A DNA stretch of 64,000 nt from Pseudomonas sp. WN033 (GTDB lineage: Bacteria; Pseudomonadota; Gammaproteobacteria; Pseudomonadales; Pseudomonadaceae): the NCBI GenBank assembly GCA_002287035.1, contig NSKG01000012.1, positions 30,388-94,387 of the forward strand. Direction: 5' to 3'. The position numbers and the translations under genes were made by a program. The first letter of the stretch is position 1. Each line of letters begins with the position of its first letter. Shown here piece by piece: positions 55,665 through 64,000 of the stretch. The notes beneath the pieces were generated by a model, which ran no database searches, was not told where the DNA came from, and saw only the letters and a list, made by a program, of their open reading frames with translations.

Positions 55665-56195
55665 CTACTTCTTCTTGGCTTCTTTACGACGCACGACCTC
55701 ATCGGCGTAGCGTACACCCTTGCCCTTATAAGGCTCAGGACGACGGAAATCACGAATTTCCGCGGCTACTTGGCCGACCAGTTGCTTGTCGATGCCCTTG
55801 ATGATGATGTCAGTCTGGCTCGGGGTTTCAACGGAAACACCCTCGGGCAGCTGATAGTCGATCGGGTGCGAGTAACCCAGAGCCAGCGACAGAACCTGCC
55901 CTTTGGCCTGAGCCTTGTAACCTACACCGACCAGCTGCAGCTTGCGCTCGAAGCCCTGGCTGACGCCGATAACCATGTTATTGACCAGGGCGCGGGTGGT
56001 ACCGGCCATGGCCATGTTCGGGCTACCCGGACGAGCGGCTACGCGCAACTCACCATCTTCCTGAACGACTTCAACGGTGGAGTGCAGATTCAGCTGCAGG
56101 GTACCTTTGGCGCCCTTGACTGACAGCTCCTGGCCGTTGACCTTGATTTCTACACCCTGCGGCAATTTGACAGGGTTCTTAGCGACGCGAGACAT
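55665..56195 (-). CDS. rplF: 50S ribosomal protein L6
   Basis: 176 residues with two related L6 domains; the second has the [30 protein letters not shown] tail that contacts the sarcin-ricin loop. Mutations in this protein can give aminoglycoside resistance elsewhere. Here the sequence is ordinary. Confidence 0.98.
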   Translation of the reverse strand: MSRVAKNPVKLPQGVEIKVNGQELSVKGAKGTLQLNLHSTVEVVQEDGELRVAARPGSPNMAMAGTTRALVNNMVIGVSQGFERKLQLVGVGYKAQAKGQVLSLALGYSHPIDYQLPEGVSVETPSQTDIIIKGIDKQLVGQVAAEIRDFRRPEPYKGKGVRYADEVVRRKEAKKK

Positions 56196-56207
56196 CGTAA
56201 CCCCCTA

Positions 56208-56600
56208 TCAGAATACGGTGCAGAGTACTTCGCCGCCGATACCGGCAGCGCGAGCAGCGCGATCAGTCATTACACCCTTGTTGGTGGAGACGATCGAGAC
56301 ACCCAGTCCACCCCTGACCTTCGGCAGTTGGTCAACGGCTTTGTACTGGCGCAGGCCGGGACGGCTCACACGCTTCAGCTCTTCAATTACCGGCTTGCCC
56401 TCGAAGTACTTGAGCTCGATCGAGAGCACAGGCTTGGCATCGCCTGAAACTTCATAACCGGCAACATAGCCTTCTTCTTTAAGTACTTTGGCGACAGCCA
56501 CCTTCAGCTTTGCCGAAGGCATGCTGACACTGGACTTTTCAGCCATCTGGGCATTACGGATACGGGTCAGCATATCTGCCAACGGGTCCTGCATACTCAT
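56208..56600 (-). CDS. rpsH: 30S ribosomal protein S8
   Basis: 130 residues: [27 protein letters not shown] and the C-terminal [33 protein letters not shown]8 binds 16S rRNA helix 21 and, in E. coli, represses the spc operon through rplE mRNA. Confidence 0.98.
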   Translation of the reverse strand: MSMQDPLADMLTRIRNAQMAEKSSVSMPSAKLKVAVAKVLKEEGYVAGYEVSGDAKPVLSIELKYFEGKPVIEELKRVSRPGLRQYKAVDQLPKVRGGLGVSIVSTNKGVMTDRAARAAGIGGEVLCTVF

Positions 56601-56639
56601 GGGCTTTCTGCTCCTGAAACTGAGTAATAAAGGTCTGGA

Positions 56640-56945
56640 TTACCAGCTGGCCTTGACCAGACCGGGAACATCACCGCGCATGGCTGCTTCACGCAGCTTG
56701 ATGCGGCTCAGACCGAACTTGCGATATACACCGTGCGGACGACCAGTGATACGGCAGCGGTTACGCTGACGGACCGGGCTGGCATCGCGCGGCAATTTTT
56801 GCAGGGCTACCTGGGCATTCCAACGCTCTTCGGCAGAGGCGTTGACATTACCGATGGTAGCCTTGAGCTCAGCACGCTTCTTGGCGTACTTGGCAACCAG
56901 ACGAGCGCGCTTGGCCTCGCGGTTTTTCATGCTGATTTTGGCCAT
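56640..56945 (-). CDS. rpsN: 30S ribosomal protein S14
   Basis: 101 residues from the ATG at 56945 ([20 protein letters not shown]); a longer frame overlaps rplE and is ignored. It is the zinc-free S14 type, with [25 protein letters not shown] near the C-terminus. Confidence 0.97.
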   Translation of the reverse strand: MAKISMKNREAKRARLVAKYAKKRAELKATIGNVNASAEERWNAQVALQKLPRDASPVRQRNRCRITGRPHGVYRKFGLSRIKLREAAMRGDVPGLVKASW

Positions 56946-56955
56946 GACCTGACTC

Positions 56956-57495
56956 CTAGTTGCGGAACGGGAAGCTGAACGCACGCAGCAGCGCACGACC
57001 TTCATCGTCGGTCCGCGCGGTGGTGGTCAGGGTAATGTCCAGACCACGCAGAGCATCGATCTTGTCGTAATCGATTTCCGGGAAAATGATCTGTTCCTTG
57101 ACGCCCATGCTGTAGTTACCGCGACCGTCGAACGACTTGGCGTTCAGACCACGGAAGTCACGTACACGCGGCAGCGAAATCGACAGCAGACGGTCGAGGA
57201 ATTCGTACATCTGCTCACGACGCAGGGTCACCTTGACACCGATCGGCCAGCCATCACGGATTTTGAAGCCCGCGATCGACTTGCGCGAATAGGTCACGAT
57301 GCCCTTACGACCGGTGATCTTTTCCAGATCGGCCAGTGCGTTCTCGATGACTTTCTTGTCACCAACGGCCTCACCAAGACCCATGTTCAGGGTGATCTTG
57401 GTGATCTTCGGCACTTCCATCACGTTCTTCAGGCCGAGCTCTTCTTTCAGCTTGGGAACGAGGTTAGTGCGGTAATGCTCTTTCAATCTTGCCAT
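56956..57495 (-). CDS. rplE: 50S ribosomal protein L5
   Basis: 179 residues from the ATG at 57495 (TAGGTG about 8 bases upstream), giving [20 protein letters not shown]; an earlier GTG is less likely. The core [24 protein letters not shown] and GYRGLN-type [20 protein letters not shown] bind 5S rRNA. Confidence 0.98.
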   Translation of the reverse strand: MARLKEHYRTNLVPKLKEELGLKNVMEVPKITKITLNMGLGEAVGDKKVIENALADLEKITGRKGIVTYSRKSIAGFKIRDGWPIGVKVTLRREQMYEFLDRLLSISLPRVRDFRGLNAKSFDGRGNYSMGVKEQIIFPEIDYDKIDALRGLDITLTTTARTDDEGRALLRAFSFPFRN

Positions 57496-57512
57496 GGTAA
57501 GCACCTAGATTC

Positions 57513-57827
57513 TCAAGCGTCGACCGCTTTTTGGGTCGACTTGAAAATACGAACCTTCTTACCGTCTTCGACCTTGAAGCCGACGCGATCGGCCTTGCTG
57601 GTCTCAGGGTTGAAGATAGCCACGTTGGAGACGTGGATAGGCGCCTCCTTTTCAACAATGCCGCCCTGACGACCAGCCATCGGATTAGGCTTGGTGTGGC
57701 GCTTGACAATGTTGACGCCAGCGATCAACAGGCGGGCATCAGCCAGGACCTTGAGGACCTTGCCACGCTTGCCTTTGTCTTTGCCGGCGATGACGATTAC
57801 GTCGTCGTCACGTTTGATCTTTTGCAT
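57513..57827 (-). CDS. rplX: 50S ribosomal protein L24
   Basis: 104 residues. The KOW domain is [41 protein letters not shown]. It is an early assembly initiator on 23S rRNA and lies 17 bases before rplE. Confidence 0.98.
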   Translation of the reverse strand: MQKIKRDDDVIVIAGKDKGKRGKVLKVLADARLLIAGVNIVKRHTKPNPMAGRQGGIVEKEAPIHVSNVAIFNPETSKADRVGFKVEDGKKVRIFKSTQKAVDA

Positions 57828-57838
57828 GACCGGGCTCC

Positions 57839-58207
57839 TTACAGCACTTCGGGCGCGAGGGAAACGATCTTCATGAACTTCTCGTTACGAAGTTCACGCG
57901 TCACTGGCCCAAAGATGCGGGTACCGATCGGCTCATTCTTGTTGTTGAGCAGAACAGCAGCGTTGCCATCGAAACGGATCAGCGAACCGTCAGTACGGCG
58001 TACGCCGTGACGGGTACGCACGATGACCGCGTTGAGCACCTGGCCTTTCTTTACCTTACCGCGCGGAATCGCTTCCTTGACGGTAACTTTGATGATGTCG
58101 CCAATGCCGGCGTAGCGGCGGTGAGAACCGCCCAGAACCTTGATACACATCACTCGACGTGCACCACTGTTGTCAGCCACATCCAGCATGGATTGAGTCT
58201 GAATCAT
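57839..58207 (-). CDS. rplN: 50S ribosomal protein L14
   Basis: 122 residues: [28 protein letters not shown] and [24 protein letters not shown], with the C-terminal [18 protein letters not shown]. First gene of the spc operon, 43 bases after rpsQ. Confidence 0.98.
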   Translation of the reverse strand: MIQTQSMLDVADNSGARRVMCIKVLGGSHRRYAGIGDIIKVTVKEAIPRGKVKKGQVLNAVIVRTRHGVRRTDGSLIRFDGNAAVLLNNKNEPIGTRIFGPVTRELRNEKFMKIVSLAPEVL

Positions 58208-58250
58208 AACTTTCTCCGACCCTTAAATAATCCGCTATACCGCGCGGGGC

Positions 58251-58514
58251 TTATACCTGCGCCGCGCGCTCGTCAACCTGCACCAGGGTCCAGCTCTTGG
58301 TTTTGGCCAAGGGGCGGGTTTCCCGGATGGTGACCAGGTCGCCGATGCGGCATTCGTTGTTTTCGTCGTGCGCATGCAGCTTGGTAGAGCGCTTTACGTA
58401 CTTGCCGTAAAGGGGATGCTTTACCTGACGCTCAACGAGCACAGTGACGGTCTTGTCCATCTTGTCGCTGACCACACGGCCAGTAACGGTACGTACTGTT
58501 TTGTTCTCGGCCAT
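58251..58514 (-). CDS. rpsQ: 30S ribosomal protein S17
   Basis: 87 residues. [45 protein letters not shown] is the S17 OB fold. It is the last gene of the S10 operon, directly after rpmC. Confidence 0.98.
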   Translation of the reverse strand: MAENKTVRTVTGRVVSDKMDKTVTVLVERQVKHPLYGKYVKRSTKLHAHDENNECRIGDLVTIRETRPLAKTKSWTLVQVDERAAQV

Positions 58515-58516
58515 GA

Positions 58517-58708
58517 TCAGTTACCACCTTTCTGATTGAGCACGGTCTTCACACGGGCGATATCACGCTTGACCTGCTTGAGCAGGTGGCTCTGACCCAG
58601 TTGACCGGTAGCCTTCTGCATGCGCAGATTGAACTGGTCACGCAGCAGGGTGAGCAGCTGCTCGTTGAGCTGCTCGGCTGATTTTTCACGAAGTTCTGTC
58701 GCTTTCAT
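58517..58708 (-). CDS. rpmC: 50S ribosomal protein L29
   Basis: 63 residues from the ATG at 58708, whose start overlaps the rplP stop (TGATG); an upstream GTG would add one residue. [36 protein letters not shown] is the L29 helical pair near the exit tunnel. Confidence 0.97.
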   Translation of the reverse strand: MKATELREKSAEQLNEQLLTLLRDQFNLRMQKATGQLGQSHLLKQVKRDIARVKTVLNQKGGN

Positions 58709-59121
58709 CACATCACCGTCCGCTTAACAAAGGTGGTAGCGAGAGGCAGCTTGGCTGCGGCCAGGGCAAATGCCTCGCGCGCCAGCTCTTCGGAAACACC
58801 TTCAATCTCGTACAGGACTTTGCCCGGCTGAATCTGGGCTACCCAGTACTCGACGTTACCTTTACCTTTACCCATCCGCACTTCCAGCGGCTTCTTGGAG
58901 ATCGGCTTGTCGGGGAATACCCGGATCCAGATCTTGCCACCACGCTTGACGTGACGGGTCAAGGCACGACGGGCCGCCTCGATCTGACGAGCAGTCAGAC
59001 GACCACGGCTGACGGACTTGAGGGCGAACTCGCCAAAGCTCACCTTACTACCGCGATGCGCCAGGCCACGGTTGTGACCGGTCATTTGCTTGCGGAACTT
59101 CGTACGCTTCGGTTGCAACAT
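58708..59121 (-). CDS. rplP: 50S ribosomal protein L16
   Basis: 137 residues: [34 protein letters not shown], then [45 protein letters not shown]. It sits at the A-site side of the peptidyl-transferase centre. Confidence 0.98.
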   Translation of the reverse strand: MLQPKRTKFRKQMTGHNRGLAHRGSKVSFGEFALKSVSRGRLTARQIEAARRALTRHVKRGGKIWIRVFPDKPISKKPLEVRMGKGKGNVEYWVAQIQPGKVLYEIEGVSEELAREAFALAAAKLPLATTFVKRTVM

Positions 59122-59132
59122 GTGCGTACCCC

Positions 59133-59813
59133 TTACTTAGCAGCTTTTTTCTTGGGAGCGGCAGCTTTGGTTTCTTCCGGCAGACCACCAATGATCTCGC
59201 CCTTGAAGATCCAAACCTTGACGCCAATCACACCGTAAGTGGTGTGGGCTTCAGCTGTCGCGTAATCAATGTCGGCGCGCAGGGTGTGCAGCGGCACACG
59301 ACCTTCGCGATACCATTCGGTGCGGGCGATTTCGGCGCCGCCCAAACGGCCGCTGACCTGAATCTTGATACCCTTGGCACCGATACGCATGGCGTTCTGA
59401 ACCGCACGCTTCATGGCGCGACGGAACATCACGCGACGCTCCAGCTGCTGAGCAACGCTCTGGGCCACCAGGGCACCGTCGAGTTCCGGCTTGCGGATCT
59501 CTTCGATGTTGATGTGCACCGGCACGCCCATCTGCTGAGTCAGTTCCTGACGCAGCTTCTCGACGTCCTCACCCTTCTTGCCAATCACGATGCCCGGACG
59601 AGCGGTGTGAATGGTGATACGGGCGGTTTGGGCCGGACGCTGGATATCCACGCGGCTGACCGAAGCGCTTTTCAGTTTGTCCTGAATGTACGCACGTACT
59701 TTCAGGTCGGTGTTCAGATAGTCGGCATAGTTGCGACCATCTGCGTACCACACCGAAGTGTGTTCTTTAACGATACCGAGGCGAATGCCTACCGGATGTA
59801 CTTTCTGACCCAT
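59133..59813 (-). CDS. rpsC: 30S ribosomal protein S3
   Basis: 226 residues. The N-terminus [14 protein letters not shown], the KH domain with [22 protein letters not shown] (about 45-95) and the C-terminal domain [36 protein letters not shown] are normal. A Lys/Ala tail (AAPKKKAAK) ends the protein. Confidence 0.98.
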   Translation of the reverse strand: MGQKVHPVGIRLGIVKEHTSVWYADGRNYADYLNTDLKVRAYIQDKLKSASVSRVDIQRPAQTARITIHTARPGIVIGKKGEDVEKLRQELTQQMGVPVHINIEEIRKPELDGALVAQSVAQQLERRVMFRRAMKRAVQNAMRIGAKGIKIQVSGRLGGAEIARTEWYREGRVPLHTLRADIDYATAEAHTTYGVIGVKVWIFKGEIIGGLPEETKAAAPKKKAAK

Positions 59814-59824
59814 GTGATCGACTC

Positions 59825-60157
59825 CTACTTGTCAGCAACCTTGACCGTGATATGGCAAGACCGCTTTACGATGCGATCAGCACGGCCTTTGGCACGCGGC
59901 ATGATGCGCTTCAGGGAGCGACCTTCATTGACAAACACGGTGGAGACCTTCAGGTCATCCACGTCTGCGCCATCATTGTGCTCGGCGTTGGCAATTGCCG
60001 ACTCCAGCACTTTCTTGATGACATCAGCGGCCTTCTTGTTGCTGAAGCTCAGCAGGTTCAGGGCCTCATCCACCTTTTTCCCGCGGATCTGGTCGGCGAC
60101 CAAGCGAGCTTTCTGGGCAGAGAGTCGGGCGCCCTTGAGAGTAGCGGCTACTTCCAT
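59825..60157 (-). CDS. rplV: 50S ribosomal protein L22
   Basis: 110 residues: [52 protein letters not shown] plus the tunnel hairpin [24 protein letters not shown]. Its hairpin shapes the exit tunnel. Confidence 0.98.
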   Translation of the reverse strand: MEVAATLKGARLSAQKARLVADQIRGKKVDEALNLLSFSNKKAADVIKKVLESAIANAEHNDGADVDDLKVSTVFVNEGRSLKRIMPRAKGRADRIVKRSCHITVKVADK

Positions 60158-60169
60158 CTTCCTAACCCC

Positions 60170-60445
60170 TTAGCGCTTGGCTTTCTTGTCTGCCGCGTGA
60201 CCACGATAGGTACGCGTAGCAGAGAATTCGCCCAACTTGTGGCCGACCATGTCTTCGGTAACGATGACCGGTACATGCTGACGACCGTTATGTACGGCGA
60301 TGGTCAGACCAACCATCTGCGGCAGAATCATCGAACGGCGCGACCAGGTCTTGATCGGCTTACGCTCATTCTTTTCAACTGCCACTTCGATCTTCTTCAA
60401 CAGGTGAAGATCGATAAAAGGACCTTTCTTCAGAGAACGCGGCAC
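60170..60445 (-). CDS. rpsS: 30S ribosomal protein S19
   Basis: 91 residues: [18 protein letters not shown] at the start and [37 protein letters not shown] at the end. It binds the head of the 30S subunit with S13. Confidence 0.98.
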   Translation of the reverse strand: MPRSLKKGPFIDLHLLKKIEVAVEKNERKPIKTWSRRSMILPQMVGLTIAVHNGRQHVPVIVTEDMVGHKLGEFSATRTYRGHAADKKAKR

Positions 60446-60462
60446 TGTCGTATCCCCTCTAA

Positions 60463-61287
60463 TTACTTGCTGCGACGACGGACAATCATCTTGTCAGTGC
60501 GCTTGTTGGACCGAGTCTTGGCACCCTTGGTCGGGAAGCCCCACGGCGACACCGGATGACGACCACCAGAAGTACGCCCTTCACCACCACCATGCGGGTG
60601 ATCAACCGGGTTCATGGCAACACCACGAACGGTCGGACGGATACCACGCCAGCGTTTGGCGCCAGCCTTGCCGAGAGAGCGCAGGCTGTGCTCACCGTTG
60701 GACACTTCGCCCAGGGTGGCGCGGCACTCACCCAGCACCTTGCGCATCTCGCCAGAGCGCAGACGCACGGTGACATAGGCACCTTCACGAGCAACCAGCT
60801 GAACGGAGGCACCGGCGCTGCGAGCAACCTGAGCACCCTTACCGGGCTTCAGTTCGATCGCGTGAATGGTGCTACCGACCGGAATGTTGCGCAGCGGCAG
60901 AGTGTTACCCGGCTTGATCGGTGCATCGGCACCGGAGATCACCTGATCACCAGCACTCACGCCCTTGGGCGCGATGATGTAACGACGCTCGCCATCGGCA
61001 TATTTCAGCAGAGCAATATGAGCGGTACGGTTCGGATCGTATTCGATACGCTCAACGACGGCCGGAATGCCATCCTTGTTGCGACGAAAATCGACCAAAC
61101 GGTAGTGCTGCTTGTGGCCGCCCCCGCGGTGACGCGTGGTGATGCGACCATTGTTGTTACGACCACCAGACTTGCCTTGCTTCTCGACCAGAGGAGCATA
61201 AGGCGCGCCCTTGTGCAGGTCAGAGTTGACGACCTTGACGACGAAGCGGCGGCCAGCGGAAGTAGGTTTACATTTAACGATAGCCAT
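60463..61287 (-). CDS. rplB: 50S ribosomal protein L2
   Basis: 274 residues. Conserved stretches are [52 protein letters not shown] and the C-terminal [31 protein letters not shown] that holds the peptidyl-transferase-linked His. Confidence 0.98.
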   Translation of the reverse strand: MAIVKCKPTSAGRRFVVKVVNSDLHKGAPYAPLVEKQGKSGGRNNNGRITTRHRGGGHKQHYRLVDFRRNKDGIPAVVERIEYDPNRTAHIALLKYADGERRYIIAPKGVSAGDQVISGADAPIKPGNTLPLRNIPVGSTIHAIELKPGKGAQVARSAGASVQLVAREGAYVTVRLRSGEMRKVLGECRATLGEVSNGEHSLRSLGKAGAKRWRGIRPTVRGVAMNPVDHPHGGGEGRTSGGRHPVSPWGFPTKGAKTRSNKRTDKMIVRRRSK

Positions 61288-61298
61288 GATGTATCCCC

Positions 61299-61595
61299 TT
61301 ATTCAGCGCTGGCGAAGTCGATGTCTTGACCGGCTTCCAGGCTGATATAGGCCTTCTTCCAGTCATTACGCTTGCCCAGGCCGCGCATGGTACGCTTGGT
61401 CTTGCCCTTGACGTTCAGGGTCGAGACGCTCTTGACCTTAACGTTGAACAGCTGCTCAACGGCCTTCTTGATTTCCAGCTTGGTGGCAGTGGTGTCCACC
61501 TTGAACACAAACTGGTTCTTGCTGTCAGCCAGCACAGTCGCCTTTTCAGACACATGCGGGCCCAGCAGTACTTTGAAAATGCGCTCCTGGTTCAT
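61299..61595 (-). CDS. rplW: 50S ribosomal protein L23
   Basis: 98 residues: [62 protein letters not shown]. It is the dock for trigger factor and SRP at the tunnel exit. The ATG overlaps the rplD stop by 4 bases. Confidence 0.98.
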   Translation of the reverse strand: MNQERIFKVLLGPHVSEKATVLADSKNQFVFKVDTTATKLEIKKAVEQLFNVKVKSVSTLNVKGKTKRTMRGLGKRNDWKKAYISLEAGQDIDFASAE

Positions 61596-62194
61596 CCCAG
61601 CATCTCCTCGAACTTCTTGACGGCAGGCACGGTAATCAGCACCTTGTCGTAGGCGATCAGGCTGACCGGGTCCGAACCCTGTACATCACGTACATCGACG
61701 TGCGGCAGGTTGCGCGCTGCCAGGTACAGGTTTTCGTCAACGCTGTCGGTCACGATCAGCACGTTGTCCAGGTTCAGATCCTTCAGCTTGCCGATCAGGC
61801 CCTTGGTCTTGGGCGCGTCGACAGCAAAGCTCTCAACCACAACCAGACGCTCCTGACGGACCAGCTCGGACAGGATCGAACGCAGAGCACCGCGATACAT
61901 CTTGCGGTTCAACTTCTGTTCGAAGTCACGCGGACGCGCGGCGAAAGTGGTACCGCCCCCACGCCAGATCGGGCTGCGGATGGTACCGGCACGGGCGCGA
62001 CCAGTGCCTTTCTGGCGCCAGGGCTTTTTGCCACCGCCAGAAACGTCGGAACGGGTCTTCTGCTGCTTGGTGCCCTGACGGCCGCCAGCCATGTAGGCGA
62101 CGACTGCCTGGTGAACCAGGGTTTCGTTAAACTCGGCGGCAAAGGTCAGATCGGAAACGTCGATCGCACTTGCGCCAGCTACATTCAAATTCAT
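61592..62194 (-). CDS. rplD: 50S ribosomal protein L4
   Basis: 200 residues. The extended tunnel loop is [43 protein letters not shown]. In E. coli L4 is the autoregulator of the S10 operon. The loop carries no obvious macrolide-resistance change. Confidence 0.98.
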   Translation of the reverse strand: MNLNVAGASAIDVSDLTFAAEFNETLVHQAVVAYMAGGRQGTKQQKTRSDVSGGGKKPWRQKGTGRARAGTIRSPIWRGGGTTFAARPRDFEQKLNRKMYRGALRSILSELVRQERLVVVESFAVDAPKTKGLIGKLKDLNLDNVLIVTDSVDENLYLAARNLPHVDVRDVQGSDPVSLIAYDKVLITVPAVKKFEEMLG

Positions 62195-62206
62195 GGTAAC
62201 TCCCCC

Positions 62207-62845
62207 TTAACCCTTGGCCTTGACTGCCGGGCGAACAACAACGTCGCTACCGGTAGCACCAGGTACCGCGCCCTTGATGAGCAGCAGGTTACGTTCGGCG
62301 TCAACGCGCACGACTTCCAGGGTCTGCACGGTCACTTGCTCAGCACCCATGTGACCAGACATTTTTTTGCCCTTGAAGACGCGACCCGGAGTTTGGCACT
62401 GGCCAATCGAACCCGGTACACGGTGGGAAACGGAGTTACCGTGGGTAGCATCCTGACCGCGGAAGTTCCAGCGCTTGATGGTACCGGCGAAGCCCTTACC
62501 CTTGGATTGCCCGGTAACGTCTACTTTCTGGCCCGCTTCAAAAATGCTAACGGTAATTTCTGCGCCGGCTTCAAACTCCTGACCTGCTTCCAGGCGGAAT
62601 TCGCATACGCGGCGACCTGCCGCAGTATTGGCCTTGGCAAAATGCCCTGCCATCGGCTTGGTCACGCGAGTAGCGCGACGCTCACCAACGGTCACCTGCA
62701 CGGCCTGATAGCCGTCGGTATCCTGGGACTTAACCTGAGTGACACGGTTCGGCTCTACTTCAATCACCGTAACCGGAATGGAAACACCATCTTCAGTGAA
62801 AACGCGGGTCATACCGCATTTCCGGCCGACTACACCAATAGTCAT
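62207..62845 (-). CDS. rplC: 50S ribosomal protein L3
   Basis: 212 residues: [36 protein letters not shown], and the central finger [40 protein letters not shown], which includes the Gln methylated by PrmB in E. coli (GQC). It is one of the two assembly-initiating proteins. Confidence 0.98.
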   Translation of the reverse strand: MTIGVVGRKCGMTRVFTEDGVSIPVTVIEVEPNRVTQVKSQDTDGYQAVQVTVGERRATRVTKPMAGHFAKANTAAGRRVCEFRLEAGQEFEAGAEITVSIFEAGQKVDVTGQSKGKGFAGTIKRWNFRGQDATHGNSVSHRVPGSIGQCQTPGRVFKGKKMSGHMGAEQVTVQTLEVVRVDAERNLLLIKGAVPGATGSDVVVRPAVKAKG

Positions 62846-62890
62846 GTTGTAAACCTCATGAGTGCACGGGGCTATTTACCCGCTATGGCC

Positions 62891-62932
62891 GCCCATTTCA
62901 GGGCGTTACACGACTGATAGCCCCCGTCGTGT
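62891..62932. other. Paired hairpins in the rpsJ-rplC gap
   Basis: GCCC/GGGC (62891-62904) and ACACGAC/GTCGTGT (62908-62914 with 62926-62932) are inverted repeats inside the 93-base gap. They look like a leader or processing structure of the S10 mRNA and not a terminator: no T-run follows. Confidence 0.5.
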
Positions 62933-62938
62933 GGGGCT

Positions 62939-63250
62939 TCAGCCGAGGCTGATCTGGACCTCTACACCTGCTGCCAGGTCCAGCTTCATCAGCGCATCAA
63001 CAGTTTTGTCGGTGGGCTGAACGATATCCAGCACCCGCTTATGGGTACGGATTTCATACTGATCCCGCGCATCTTTATTGACGTGCGGAGAAATCAATAC
63101 GGTAAAACGCTCTTTGCGAGTCGGCAAAGGGATCGGACCACGCACCTGAGCCCCAGTACGCTTCGCGGTATCCACGATTTCCTGGGTAGATTGATCAATC
63201 AGGCGATGGTCAAAAGCCTTCAACCGAATACGGATTTGTTGGTTCTGCAT
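62939..63250 (-). CDS. rpsJ: 30S ribosomal protein S10 (NusE)
   Basis: 103 residues from the ATG at 63250; a longer frame crosses the promoter and is ignored. The fold is [68 protein letters not shown]10 is also NusE, the partner of NusB at 22078, in rRNA antitermination. First gene of the S10 operon. Confidence 0.98.
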   Translation of the reverse strand: MQNQQIRIRLKAFDHRLIDQSTQEIVDTAKRTGAQVRGPIPLPTRKERFTVLISPHVNKDARDQYEIRTHKRVLDIVQPTDKTVDALMKLDLAAGVEVQISLG

Positions 63251-63324
63251 TTGACCAGAAACTCCAAGTAACGGTTCTTCTGAGCACACCCGCACAACGG
63301 GCAGGCCCATCCAAGGGAGGCGCA

Positions 63325-63353
63325 ATTCTACTGATGCAACCACCCACTGTCAA
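63325..63353 (-). promoter_or_regulatory. Sigma-70 promoter of the S10 operon
   Basis: TTGACA at 63353-63348 (minus strand) and TAGAAT at 63330-63325 are separated by 17 bases. The predicted start near 63318 leaves a leader of about 68 bases before rpsJ. Confidence 0.88.
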
Positions 63354-63361
63354 CTCAAATA

Positions 63362-63390
63362 CAAAAGCCCCCGAAGAACGGGGGCTTTTG
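63362..63390 (-). terminator. Terminator after tuf
   Basis: CAAAAGCCCCCG-AAGAA-CGGGGGCTTTTG, a 12-bp stem, 17 bases after the tuf stop. The A/T part of the stem supplies the T-run. It separates tuf from the S10 promoter. Confidence 0.93.
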
Positions 63391-63406
63391 CTGACGCTTC
63401 AGATCA

Positions 63407-64000
63407 TTATTCGATGATCTTGGCAACCACGCCGGCACCAACGGTACGACCACCTTCGCGAATCGCGAAGCGCAGGCCGTCTTCCATGGCGATCGGAGCG
63501 ATCAGGGTAACAACCAGCTTGACGTTGTCGCCCGGCATTACCATCTCAACACCTTCCGGCAGCTCGCAAGAACCAGTCACGTCAGTAGTACGGAAGTAGA
63601 ACTGCGGACGATAGCCCTTGAAGAACGGGGTGTGACGACCACCTTCGTCCTTGCCCAGTACGTAGACTTCAGCTTCGAACTTGGTGTGCGGGGTGATGGT
63701 GCCCGGCTTGGCCAGAACCTGACCACGCTCAACGTCTTCACGCTTGGTACCACGCAGCAGAACACCAACGTTCTCACCAGCACGACCTTCGTCGAGCAGT
63801 TTGCGGAACATTTCAACACCAGTACAGGTGGTCTTGGTGGTGGCCTTGATACCAACGATCTCGACTTCTTCCTGAACGCGAACGATACCGCGCTCAACAC
63901 GACCAGTCACAACAGTACCGCGACCGGAGATCGAGAACACGTCTTCGATCGGCATCAGGAACGGCTTGTCGATCGCACGCTCAGGCTCCGGAATGTAGCT
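63407..64000 (-). CDS. tuf: Elongation factor Tu (C-terminal part, cut by the window)
   Basis: 197 codons of the gene are visible, reading off the right edge ([20 protein letters not shown] and onward). Domain II has [18 protein letters not shown] and [32 protein letters not shown]. Domain III has [19 protein letters not shown] and ends [18 protein letters not shown]. It delivers aminoacyl-tRNA to the ribosome. The GTPase domain lies outside the window. Confidence 0.98.
   Translation of the reverse strand, partial: SYIPEPERAIDKPFLMPIEDVFSISGRGTVVTGRVERGIVRVQEEVEIVGIKATTKTTCTGVEMFRKLLDEGRAGENVGVLLRGTKREDVERGQVLAKPGTITPHTKFEAEVYVLGKDEGGRHTPFFKGYRPQFYFRTTDVTGSCELPEGVEMVMPGDNVKLVVTLIAPIAMEDGLRFAIREGGRTVGAGVVAKIIE

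Overview
The window is a GC-rich, densely packed gammaproteobacterial chromosome segment, almost certainly from the Pseudomonadaceae. The order dxs - btuF-like gene - membrane protein - ribA - pgpA - thiL - nusB - ribH - ribBA - riboflavin synthase - ribD - nrdR, then a YbbN-type thioredoxin, a DUF2796/ABC zinc cluster and an OprG-type porin, follows the order I recall for Pseudomonas aeruginosa around dxs to oprG. The right side (ssb - MFS - uvrA, then rplQ back to tuf) matches another conserved Pseudomonas block. Two Na+/H+ antiporters (NhaD and NhaC types) at positions where I do not recall them in P. aeruginosa hint at a salt- or alkali-tolerant member such as the Halopseudomonas lineage. 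That is inference, not proof.

Layout. (1) 1-7010: a minus-strand copper/membrane cluster: a small secreted protein, cardiolipin synthase, two methyltransferases, a DUF2933 protein, a Cu+ P-type ATPase, a Met-rich periplasmic protein and a second small secreted protein. Two perfect ANR/DNR (FNR-family) boxes with correctly spaced -10 elements drive this cluster, so it appears to be switched on at low oxygen. (2) 7051-11272: dxs, then a cobalamin riboswitch and btuB. (3) 11392-17860: the MksF-MksE-MksB condensin operon, converging on a NYN-domain protein. (4) 17928-27801: a BtuF-like protein and the riboflavin/thiamine/phospholipid block, with nhaD inserted before ribD. (5) 27877-32057: an acyl-CoA synthetase divergent from a LysR regulator, a small methyltransferase and CnoX. 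(6) 32118-35438: a zinc cluster behind a Zur-like box. (7) 35463-40360: a six-gene TonB/ExbB/ExbD system of the TtpC type, with a Fur-like box upstream. (8) 40532-45057: oprG with an ANR-like site, a sugar-nucleotide reductase-like protein, a phosphatase, ssb and an MFS transporter. (9) 45091-49383: uvrA and nhaC. (10) 49638-64000: the complete alpha, spc and S10 ribosomal operons on the minus strand, ending in a truncated tuf gene.

How the parts fit. Several units point to metal and oxygen control: copper export (ANR), zinc (Zur-like), iron/TonB energy (Fur-like) and cobalamin (riboswitch with btuB and btuF). RibBA has lost the GTP-cyclohydrolase II metal site, which explains the separate intact ribA. 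I see no rRNA, tRNA, CRISPR array, insertion sequence or prophage. The most novel-looking elements are the ANR-controlled copper/cardiolipin operon, the MksFEB locus next to a NYN-LOTUS-like protein, and the long cobalamin-riboswitch leader with a ribosome-site hairpin.
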